Shown: positions 44,287 through 51,717 of the stretch, one piece after another
Position numbering within the stretch: position 1 is the stretch's first letter
Layout: every line of letters begins with the position of its first letter
NCBI RefSeq assembly: GCF_004765785.1
Contig: NZ_ML219769.1
Coordinates: forward strand, 181,891-245,890
DNA length: 64,000 nt
From: Halorussus ruber
GTDB taxonomy: Archaea; Halobacteriota; Halobacteria; Halobacteriales; Haladaptataceae
Reading direction: 5' to 3'
Program-made: the position numbers and the translations under genes
The notes under the pieces: model-generated
What the model was told of the DNA's origin: nothing
Database searches by the model: none
Seen by the model: the letters and a program-made list of their open reading frames with translations, nothing else

Positions 44287-45312
44287 ATGAGGCGTTGGAA
44301 CCCACCTGAATGGTCACTGCCCTGGCCGCCAGTGGTCGTGGGGTTTCTCCTCCTGGCGGTGGCACCGCTCGTTCTCTTCGGGTTCGGCGTGTGGGGAACT
44401 TTCCTCCCGCGGGGACTCGTAATACTGAGTCCGGCCCTCATTGCTGGCACTCTCGGAATCGGGGTCGGAATCAGATACGAGTGGTGGGAACTGCGTCGCG
44501 TTATCGATGACGGGACAGTCACTATGAGGGAGGCCCATTGGAATCTGTTGGCTGTCGTTTGCGGGACGTTGCTCACCTTCGGCGGCGTCGCGGAACTCGG
44601 GACTTCTCCCATCGTCGCAGCCAGCGTGGTCGGCATCATCGCAGCCGTCGTTGTCCCGAACACGGCCATTCCGGTGTACTGTGGTGCGTTCGTCGGGATG
44701 ACATCGCCGGAGCTGTTCGGGTCGTACTGGTACGCCACCCTCGCCGCGGTGCTGGCCAGCCTGCTGTTCACCGTCGCCCATCCGGTATTTCACGGCCTGG
44801 GTGGCAAGCTGGGAACGACCGCGTTCGTCGGGGTCTTGTTGGTCGTGGTGCCAACCGCTGGCTCGTTTCAGAGCGGCCCTCTCCCCGGTCAGCCGGTTAT
44901 CCTACCTGTGGTTGGATTTGCGGCGCTTGGTGCTATCAGCACCTTCACGATCCATACACGCTCGCCCGCCAGCCCGGTTCTGGCCTCTGGACTCGTGGGT
45001 GCGGTCGGCGGACTCCTGCTCCCGTGGTTCTTCGATGCCTCGGGGGAACTCCTCGCCGCGGCTGTCTACTCCGCTTCGTTCGCTGGAATGACGGACCCCA
45101 AACGCATTCCAAACGAGTGGTGGATTGGAGCGACTGGAATCGGAGTCGGATTGGTCGTCGCGTACACGACGCCGTTTCTCGGGGGGTCGGGCGGGAAACT
45201 GGGGACGATTGCCTTCGGCTCATGTCTGGGTATTCACGGAATCCTCCGAATGGTCAACATCTTTCAGCTCTCTCGCCGTGCCTATCAGCCCCCCGAGGAG
45301 GAGACGACCTGA
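44287..45312 (+). CDS. Polytopic membrane protein with internal duplication
   Basis: 341 residues from the ATG at 44287 (a GTG at 44218 would add 23 but would overlap the divergent Usp start). About ten membrane helices. Two segments are repeated about 130 residues apart: FVGMTSP (near 136) with FAGMTDP (near 264), and GGKLGTTAF (near 172) with GGKLGTIAF (near 303). This marks a tandem duplication as in transporters or channels. No family with a known substrate is recognised. It lies between two Usp genes and could be their partner. Confidence 0.75.
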   Translation: MRRWNPPEWSLPWPPVVVGFLLLAVAPLVLFGFGVWGTFLPRGLVILSPALIAGTLGIGVGIRYEWWELRRVIDDGTVTMREAHWNLLAVVCGTLLTFGGVAELGTSPIVAASVVGIIAAVVVPNTAIPVYCGAFVGMTSPELFGSYWYATLAAVLASLLFTVAHPVFHGLGGKLGTTAFVGVLLVVVPTAGSFQSGPLPGQPVILPVVGFAALGAISTFTIHTRSPASPVLASGLVGAVGGLLLPWFFDASGELLAAAVYSASFAGMTDPKRIPNEWWIGATGIGVGLVVAYTTPFLGGSGGKLGTIAFGSCLGIHGILRMVNIFQLSRRAYQPPEEETT

Positions 45313-45315
45313 GTA

Positions 45316-45332
45316 CCTCTCTACTGGAGAGG
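45316..45332 (+). terminator. Small hairpin after the membrane protein gene
   Basis: CCTCTC pairs with GAGAGG around a 5-base loop directly after the stop codon. It is a weak terminator candidate. Confidence 0.3.
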
Positions 45333-45598
45333 GCTTCTTCGCTAAATTCCCCGAGAGGGGGGTTTCAGACGACCGTTTAGCTCTCTCGGCTTTCTCATCC
45401 GAGGAGCATCACTCAGAACCTCTTGTGAATGATTCGGCCGGAACTCTTCCGTTTGAAAGGGAACCCGTCTTAGGACATTTGAGGGTAACCTTACTGGCTT
45501 CCGTCTATCGTGGACGCCCTCATTCTATCTCTTCCATCGGATTCTCCTTCCAGTATGTGCTACACAAGAACATAGTGCAATGGTCACGAAGAACCTCT

Positions 45599-46432
45599 GT
45601 GTACGACCAAATTCTCATTCCGACCGACGGAAGTCGATCTGCAGAAGCCGCCGCTCGCCATGGGCACGTGATTGCGGAGGCATTCGACGCGTCCGTCCAC
45701 CTCATCAGCGTCACTGATGATACCGAACGTACTGACCGACTTGCGAAAGCACAGGCTCAAGACGCCATAGCTACGCTTGAGAAACTCATAGAGCAGGAAT
45801 CCGACCTTTCCTGTAGTTCAGCCATCGTGAAGGGAAGTCCGTACGAAGCGATTCTTTCCTATGCATCAGAGAATGACATCGATCTCGTCGTGATGGGGAC
45901 GCACGGACGACGTGGGTTGAGCCGGGCCCTCCTCGGCAGTGTCACCGAGCGTGTGATTCGGTCGAGCAACGGTCCCGTGTTAGCAGTCCCACCGCATGCA
46001 ATCGCCCAAGAGCGAGAGGGGTACGAGAGGATTCTCATCCCGACAGACGGGAGTCCGGGTGCGACTGCTGCGGTCGAACACGGAATAGCCCTTGCAGAGC
46101 GACTGGAAGCTACAGTGCGTGTACTCTATGTGATTGAAGGTGAGCGGGGGCTTCCATCAATCGGTGATCCGCTACGTGACGAAGCGGTCGAGGTTGTTGA
46201 AGCGGTAGCAGAGCAGGTATCAGAACGTGAAGTCGCCCTGAGTACCCACGTCCAACCCGGAATCCCCCACGAGGTAATCAACAATTTCGTCAGTGCGTAT
46301 GGAATAGACCTCGTTACGATGGGAACACACGGCCGCTCGGGGGTACGACGTCATCTACTGGGGAGCGTCACTGAGCGGGTGTTGCGTACGAGCGATGCGC
46401 CGATACTCACCGTGCGACGAGAGACTGAATGA
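45599..46432 (+). CDS. Universal stress protein, two tandem domains (GTG start)
   Basis: 277 residues. The start is a GTG (VYDQILIPTDGSRSAEAAA), the only codon that begins at the family's first strand; the frame is open far upstream but non-coding. The first domain ends VMGTHGRRGLSRALLGSVTERV, the second (YERILIPTDGSPGATAAVE) ends MGTHGRSGVRRHLLGSVTERV. Both loops are complete. The A/T and G/C mix here is lower in GC than the operon at 20-29 kb, as for other genes of the island. Confidence 0.92.
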   Translation: MYDQILIPTDGSRSAEAAARHGHVIAEAFDASVHLISVTDDTERTDRLAKAQAQDAIATLEKLIEQESDLSCSSAIVKGSPYEAILSYASENDIDLVVMGTHGRRGLSRALLGSVTERVIRSSNGPVLAVPPHAIAQEREGYERILIPTDGSPGATAAVEHGIALAERLEATVRVLYVIEGERGLPSIGDPLRDEAVEVVEAVAEQVSEREVALSTHVQPGIPHEVINNFVSAYGIDLVTMGTHGRSGVRRHLLGSVTERVLRTSDAPILTVRRETE

Positions 46433-46586
46433 GGGTCGCTCAGTGTTGCCGACGTATGGATACTTGGGGATTTGACCGGTAGATGAGGACCCCACTTCTG
46501 GGCGAACGCGACTGTCGAGCAGTTTAAGAATATGGACCGTACCTCAACGGGGTCCCAGGCCGGAGTCAGTGTGGGAAAGGGAGATT

Positions 46587-47447
46587 TCAGGAGTCGGACT
46601 GTCGGACGGTCATCACGGGCACCGGTGACGTGCGCACGGTTTTCTCGGCGACGCTCCCGAGGAGATATCTCTCGATACCACTGCGCCCCTGCGTCCCCAT
46701 GACGACGAGGTCAATCTCGTGTTCATCAACGTAGGAGCGAATCTCTCGATACGGGGTGCCGTATTCGACGCTCGTTTCGACCGCAGAGACGGATGCCTCT
46801 GTCGCGCGTTCTTCGACAGTATCCAACGCCGTTCGCGCTGCTTCTTCGAGACTGTCGAGGTTCGCGTCGGAGCGCACATCGAACCCCATCGCCGCTTTAT
46901 TGACGACGGAGAGCGCGTGTAAGCTCGCATCGTAGGTGCTGGCAATATCGACGGCAGGACCAATTGCAGCCCCAGCACCCTCGCTACCGTCGGTCGGTAC
47001 GAGGATGTCTGTGTAGGGGAACGTGACACCGCTCTCCTCTTCCGCTTTGACGGTCAATACCGGCACGTCCGAGAGCCGAACGACCTTCTCGGTGACACTT
47101 CCGAGCAGATACCGTTCGACGCCGGTCCGGCCGTGGGTCCCCATCACGACGAGGTCGATTCCGTGGTCCGTTGCGTACCGCAGAATCGCGGTATGAGGGA
47201 CGTCGGTGCGAACAGCTTGTTCGGTCTCGACTCCCGTCGTCGATAGGTTCGCGCAGGTTCGTTCCGCCAGTTCAGTCCGCTCCGCTTTGAGCCGGTCGTA
47301 CCGCGGTGCGTTTTCGAGGCCGCGCGAATCGACGACGCAGAGCGCATGGACGGTCGCATCATACTGTCTTGCCAGGTCCTCGGCGTACTCGGCGGCCACC
47401 TCTGAACAGGGACTGCCATCTGTAGGGACGAGAATGTCGTCGAACAT
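46587..47447 (-). CDS. Universal stress protein, two tandem domains
   Basis: 286 residues. First domain: MFDDILVPTDGSPCSEVAAE ... VMGTHGRTGVERYLLGSVTEKV. Second: YTDILVPTDGSEGAGAAIGP ... VMGTQGRSGIERYLLGSVAEKT. Both ATP loops are complete. It is convergent with the previous Usp gene, with 150 bases between. The fifth full Usp gene in this island. Confidence 0.95.
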   Translation of the reverse strand: MFDDILVPTDGSPCSEVAAEYAEDLARQYDATVHALCVVDSRGLENAPRYDRLKAERTELAERTCANLSTTGVETEQAVRTDVPHTAILRYATDHGIDLVVMGTHGRTGVERYLLGSVTEKVVRLSDVPVLTVKAEEESGVTFPYTDILVPTDGSEGAGAAIGPAVDIASTYDASLHALSVVNKAAMGFDVRSDANLDSLEEAARTALDTVEERATEASVSAVETSVEYGTPYREIRSYVDEHEIDLVVMGTQGRSGIERYLLGSVAEKTVRTSPVPVMTVRQSDS

Positions 47448-47499
47448 CGTTGGACAGTATCCCGTTCGGGGGCCGACGTCATCAAAGATTGGTGGCTAT

Positions 47500-47919
47500 T
47501 TACAACCAATCGAGAACGTTCTCGGGACTCCGCGCCGGAAGAATATCGTAGTGGTCGCTACCGTTTCTGTCGAGATCGACGAGTTTGAACACGCCGTCAC
47601 CGGTCCAGCCACAGTCGGCTGAACACCGTGCGACCGCGTGCGCATCTGCACCCTCACCGAGATGAATGCCGTCGAGCGTGAGCGCGCTATCGCACGCTGG
47701 ACAGACGGGACTGACCGAGGTGTACGTGTGCCCGAGCATCGCCTCGATGTCTGTCGTGGTCTCACCGAGCGTCTCGTTGAGGACGGTGCCGACGGCCGCT
47801 TCGAGTGACTGATAGCGAGCCTGCTGTTCGGCTTCGTTTTCTGGAAGGTTGGTGTTCGTGACTGCGATGGTTAGTCGTGCGAGCGAAGCGTCGTCGTTCG
47901 GGTATTCAGGGGAAGTCAC
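47500..47919 (-). CDS. Zinc-ribbon protein, unknown function
   Basis: 139 residues. The N-terminal half is helical and acidic (LTIAVTNTNLPENEAEQQAR). The C-terminal half has CPACDSALTLDGI and CSADCGW, four cysteines that could form a zinc ribbon, then VFKLVDLDRNGSDHYDILP. Such proteins occur on haloarchaeal plasmids beside SWIM-type genes; the frameshifted SWIM gene lies about 80 bases upstream, on the same strand. Function not known. Confidence 0.6.
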   Translation of the reverse strand: MTSPEYPNDDASLARLTIAVTNTNLPENEAEQQARYQSLEAAVGTVLNETLGETTTDIEAMLGHTYTSVSPVCPACDSALTLDGIHLGEGADAHAVARCSADCGWTGDGVFKLVDLDRNGSDHYDILPARSPENVLDWL

Positions 47920-47999
47920 AGGGTTCGGAATCGGTTGGGTGTTGTTGTACTCCGATACAGCGTGAGAACACGCAAGGGGTCGTCTCGACGTGTGGAGTA

Positions 48000-48445
48000 C
48001 TATTCAGGGAGGTCACGTCGTCCGGTCCGGTAGCACTCCCAGCACGGAAAATCGCTGGAGAGGTCCGCACAGTCGCAGTCTGGCTCGTCGGCCTCCGCTT
48101 GTTCTTCGGAGTTCTCCTCGTGGTCGCGCACTTGGTTTGGGGTCGAACAGTCTCGCCACCGTCGGCGAGGAGTTGATGGTGGCGAACGGCGTCGAGAATT
48201 GGTCGGCGGAGCGCAACTGCGACACGGTGTTTGCACGCACCGCTGTATTTCGCGTCTGCCGGGCACGTACACGCGGTCGGCAGGTCGTCCTCGATTCGGA
48301 CGGTGTACTCGTGATTCTCCGGGTCGGCGTAGCTCCCGCTCCGAACACGAACATCACCGTTCTGGAGTTCGAACTCGAAGGCTTCGTACTGTGCTCGTTT
48401 CCTCACTCTACTCGTCGTCTCTAGGTTTGCGGGTGGTGTCGTCAT
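48000..48445 (-). pseudogene. Frameshifted SWIM zinc-finger protein gene
   Basis: Reading starts at the ATG at 48445 (TTPPANLETTSRVRKRAQYE) and passes a SWIM motif, C-x-C-x(n)-C-x-H (TACTCPADAKYSGACKHRVA). Around 48130-48150 the frame is lost. The expected acidic tail is found in another frame: RDHEENSEEQAEADEPDCDC then DFPCWECYRTGRRDLPE, ending at 48000. Intact haloarchaeal SWIM proteins are about 145 residues and show this same tail. The SWIM part itself is intact, so a truncated product could still bind. It carries the GC-rich hairpin motif at 48471-48502 upstream. Confidence 0.65.
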
Positions 48446-48470
48446 TATCGTCGTGAGGCACCGAGAAGTC

Positions 48471-48502
48471 GAGTGCCCCGCACCCGTCAGGGGCAGAAAA
48501 AT
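48471..48502 (-). promoter_or_regulatory. Recurrent upstream hairpin motif, copy A
   Basis: The minus strand reads T-rich TTTTTCTG, then GCCCC, a loop with GGGTGCGGGG and CACTC, 25-57 bases before the ATG at 48445. The same block with the same polarity is found at 60913-60943 and 63061-63092. Confidence 0.6.
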
Positions 48503-48694
48503 CACGGAGTACGAAGAGTAAGTCCTACCCTTTAGATTAGAGCAGATGCCTGAAAAGTGCTAATTATGCAGAAGACGTTGTCTGTTTTGATTGCTCGCTC
48601 GGAGAGCAGATGGACGCATGACCCGACCGAAGATGGTTTGGAGATTACTTACAAGAACAGAGGTCGGACATGTCGAATCCGGGTTCACGATAGT

Positions 48695-48833
48695 TTACAT
48701 CGTGACGGTACTCGGGTCAGTCCGCTCGTGGATGCCGTCGAAATCGTCGTCGAAGCTCGCAATCGAGTCGATGTCTCGCGGCATCCTCGTCGTGGTGGGC
48801 GTAGAACACATCCGTATCGATGAAGATGCTCAT
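48695..48833 (-). pseudogene. PIN-domain toxin relic
   Basis: The first codons read MSIFIDTDVFYAHHDEDAAR, the start of a VapC-like PIN domain with its first acidic residue. Then a frame change leads to the normal C-terminus, ASFDDDFDGIHERTDPSTV, ending in TAA at 48695. About 80 residues of the middle are deleted. It overlaps the antitoxin relic's stop by ATGA, as in a vapBC operon. Confidence 0.6.
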
Positions 48834-48985
48834 CCGTAGATGATGTCGTCGATGTCGTCTTCTGTCGTTTTCTGACCGGATGCAACGGTCCCATCGTGGA
48901 AGGCCTCGTGAGCGTCATCGTCGACGGGAACCTGCGAGTCGCGGAACGAATCGATAAGCCTTCTAGTAAGACAGGTACGGTAGCG
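48830..48985 (-). pseudogene. Antitoxin relic upstream of the PIN relic
   Basis: The open stretch RRLIDSFRDSQVPVDDDAHE ... HDGTVASGQKTTEDDIDDI ends with TGA overlapping the PIN relic's ATG. It looks like the C-terminal half of a VapB-like antitoxin. No start codon lies in frame after the upstream stop, so the N-terminal DNA-binding part is lost. Confidence 0.5.
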
Positions 48986-49031
48986 TTAGTTATTACACCT
49001 ATTCTCGTCCTCGTCGTTCTTGACCGGGCAG

Positions 49032-50075
49032 TCAGCCGATGTCTCTCTCGTCGAGTTGAGACCAATTCTCCAAGCCGACGCGGAGAGTGGCTTTGAGCGC
49101 ACCGAGGATGACGGGGCCGAAGAACAGTCCCATAATTCCGAACGCGTACGCGCCGCCGAGGATACCGAGGAGAATGACGGCGGGATTGAGTTTCGCATAC
49201 CTATCGACGGCGAATGGACGGAGATAGTCGTCGGTGAGTCCAACCACGATAACGCTGTAGACGAACAGTCCCACGGCGAGTACCGGTTCGCCCGTGAGAT
49301 AGAGGTAGACCACCGCTCCTCCCCAGACCGGAATCGCACCGACGAGCGGAACCATAGCGAGAACTATCATGACCGCCGTCCAGAACACCGCATTGGGAAC
49401 GCCAGTGACGGCGAGCCCAACACCGGCGACGACCCCCTGGACGATACCGACGAAGACGTGTCCGAAGAGAACGCCCCACATCACGTCGTCGATCTCCGCG
49501 TAAAGGTCGCGCTGGATGTCCATCGGGAGGGGAATCGTTCGGTGGAGCCAGTCGAGCAGATCATTGCCGTCTTTGAGGAGGTAGTAGATGAGAAAGAGCG
49601 CTAGCGCAATCCCGATGAGGTGGAAAGTGATCGTACCGAACGCTGCGGCCGACCGTTCGAACACGATCGTCCCGATTTCCCGTCCCGAGCCGACGAGTTC
49701 TCCGACGATATCGACCTCTTGTCCAATGAGTTCCTCGACTCGGGATTCGAACATCTCGATTTGCATCACGTCAGTGTCGAAGTCCCGGAGGATTCGGTCG
49801 GCACTATCCGCGACGGTTGCAAGAACTACCACGAATGGAGCGACGAATCCGGCAACTGCCAGCACGACGAGCGAGAGTGCAGCAACCATCGGCGATACGT
49901 ACGCTTCAAAGCGGACTTGCAGCGGATACAGCACGTAGGCGAGGAGTACGGCACCGAGGACGTACTGGAGAAACGGTTGGACCAGTACGACCGACAGCAC
50001 GATGAGGACGGTACCGAAAGCGAGGAGAAATCCCTTACTGAGATTCACGACCGCGAATTCGTTAACCGATGACAA
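49032..50075 (-). CDS. AI-2E family transporter
   Basis: 347 residues from a TTG at 50075 (MSSVNEFAVVNLSKGF). Seven to eight membrane helices: two in residues 13-75, one at about 75-88, a soluble stretch of coiled helix (about 95-145), then helices at about 145-165, 205-225, 230-250, 258-285 and 300-325. Typical motifs include AVFWTAVMIVLAMVPLVGAI and LNPAVILLGILGGAYAFGIM. Members export signals or exchange Na+/H+. Cargo cannot be named here. Downstream lies the PIN relic region. Confidence 0.88.
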   Translation of the reverse strand: MSSVNEFAVVNLSKGFLLAFGTVLIVLSVVLVQPFLQYVLGAVLLAYVLYPLQVRFEAYVSPMVAALSLVVLAVAGFVAPFVVVLATVADSADRILRDFDTDVMQIEMFESRVEELIGQEVDIVGELVGSGREIGTIVFERSAAAFGTITFHLIGIALALFLIYYLLKDGNDLLDWLHRTIPLPMDIQRDLYAEIDDVMWGVLFGHVFVGIVQGVVAGVGLAVTGVPNAVFWTAVMIVLAMVPLVGAIPVWGGAVVYLYLTGEPVLAVGLFVYSVIVVGLTDDYLRPFAVDRYAKLNPAVILLGILGGAYAFGIMGLFFGPVILGALKATLRVGLENWSQLDERDIG

Positions 50076-50456
50076 AAAGATTCGCGCTCGGCCTGGGAAC
50101 AGCGTTACTCTGCAGGAGGAATAGGCGTTTGGCTACCTGTTTTGATTGACCTCTCGCTGTGAGGATTCGGCTCGGTCGAATCCGAATTGTAATCGAGAAC
50201 CCGGCTCTGTTGAAACCCTCCAAATCTGACAGTAGATGGTGTGAGCAGTTTGTGGTGCGAATTGATTACCGACACCGCTTTATTCGTTCTTTAAAGCGAG
50301 TAACTGGGGTGCGTCTCGAATCTGGTACTCTTTTTCGTCCACCTCTTCGGTCTCAAGTGTCTTGGTGTGCTTCGACCACTCTTTTCTGTTCGGTCACGGG
50401 CGTGCCATCGACGGGTGTAGAGTCGTTGATCGTCATCGTGTGCTAATTAGCATCCT
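50076..50456. other. Gap, possible insertion-sequence end
   Basis: 381 bases with no gene. At about 50210 the sequence GGCTCTGTTGAAACCC resembles terminal repeats of some haloarchaeal insertion sequences, but no partner end or transposase was found. The rest is A/T-rich. Confidence 0.3.
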
Positions 50457-50804
50457 TCAAGTAGTTGGAAGCTCAGAATCGATAGCGAGGATTGCCGAAA
50501 GGTGGGACTCTTCTTGTTCGAGCTGGACTGTTGGCTCCACCACTTGCCGCTCAGCGTCGTATTTGATGAATCCGGCCTCGGCCAACTTCGGAAGATGGGT
50601 GTGATGCAGGGCGGTGTGAATCTGTGTGACTGTCTCGTCAGCAGCCTCTGTCGGTGACGTGTGGTGATTGTGTTCGATGATCGCGTTTGCGAGGTCGTTT
50701 ATCGAAACCGACTGTTGCTGAGTTGCGAGTGTCGCAAGGACGATGCGACGATGCTTGTTTTCACAGACGTCGAGAGCCGTGTCGAGTTCAGGTGTCCCAA
50801 CCAT
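50457..50804 (-). CDS. DUF7344 winged-helix regulator
   Basis: 115 residues from the ATG at 50804. The domain runs LDTALDVCENKHRRIVLATL ... ALHHTHLPKLAEAGFIKYDA, the DUF7344 pattern of helix-turn-helix plus wing. There is no membrane tail, unlike the paralogue at 13832. It is probably a small DNA-binding regulator. It lies next to the HTH-10 gene on the same strand (57 bases between), upstream of the transporter, and may control island genes. Confidence 0.8.
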   Translation of the reverse strand: MVGTPELDTALDVCENKHRRIVLATLATQQQSVSINDLANAIIEHNHHTSPTEAADETVTQIHTALHHTHLPKLAEAGFIKYDAERQVVEPTVQLEQEESHLSAILAIDSELPTT

Positions 50805-50861
50805 ACGCTTCTGTAAACAGCCAACGCGGTTCACCCCTGTTTTTGGATATACAAATCGTTT

Positions 50862-51527
50862 TTAAGTGGTTCGATCTGGTGGGTGAAGTTCGGTCAGCGT
50901 ACTGCCGAGGATAGCACTAATCCCGCGTCGGAGACGGGATGCGACCGCCTGCTGTGAGATGCCGAGTTCGTCGCCGAGGTCTGCCATCGTCACGTCGCGT
51001 GGGGTGTTGAAGTAGCCCCGCTCGTACGCGAGCTCCAACGCCTCCTGCTGGGTGTCGGTGAGTGCTGTCTCGGCCGCTGACTCGATGGGTGTGAGCGCTT
51101 GCAGTTTGGTGAGCGTAATCGGGATGGCTAACTCCCGACAGCGTTCTTGGAATGCCGCAACGTCACGTCGGTCGTCACCCCGAATATCGAACGTCCACTG
51201 CTCGCTCGTGCCGACCGCTTTAATAAGGGGAACCCCCGTTTCCATCAGCGTGCTCAGAACACTGTCGTACTTCAGCGTCCACTCGACGCGCAATAGGTGC
51301 TCGTCTTCGACGGAATCGACGAGTCGGATGTTCTCCACTCCCGGATGGTCGAGAAACGCATCCTCAATGTCATCAACGGCAGTCCCGCGCACCCAGAAAT
51401 AGGGAATCACGACGTCTTGGGCCGGTATGATTCGTTCCAGTTCGACTGTCACGCCCGGCAATTGTTCGAACACTGTACCGAGGGGGAACTGGTCTGACGG
51501 AACGGTAAACGTCGCTTCGGTAGCCAT
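50862..51527 (-). CDS. HTH-10 (Bat-like) transcription regulator
   Basis: 221 residues from the ATG at 51527. The N-terminal 150 residues carry a bacterio-opsin-activator-type sensor region (MATEATFTVPSDQFPLGTVF ... VRGTAVDDIEDAFLDHPGVE) without a PAS or GAF core. The C-terminal HTH-10 domain is LTDTQQEALELAYERGYFNT then VTMADLGDELGISQQAVASR (residues about 160-210). This family regulates redox- and light-linked genes in haloarchaea. It is encoded between the DUF7344 gene and the P-type ATPase, so control of the ATPase is plausible. Confidence 0.88.
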   Translation of the reverse strand: MATEATFTVPSDQFPLGTVFEQLPGVTVELERIIPAQDVVIPYFWVRGTAVDDIEDAFLDHPGVENIRLVDSVEDEHLLRVEWTLKYDSVLSTLMETGVPLIKAVGTSEQWTFDIRGDDRRDVAAFQERCRELAIPITLTKLQALTPIESAAETALTDTQQEALELAYERGYFNTPRDVTMADLGDELGISQQAVASRLRRGISAILGSTLTELHPPDRTT

Positions 51528-51717
51528 TATCAAGTCTGTCTCGCGCCGCCAGTAAAGGACTGGTGTCCATACCGACAAGCGAGGAACGAAATCCTCGATA
51601 TGGACACGTAACCAGTATCTGAAACGATAGATTCACGCTCTACATTGCTCACAGCCATTCTGATTCCGTCAGCAGGTGAGGGTTTCAACAAGGCCGAGAT
51701 CCCATTTCCGAGCATCG

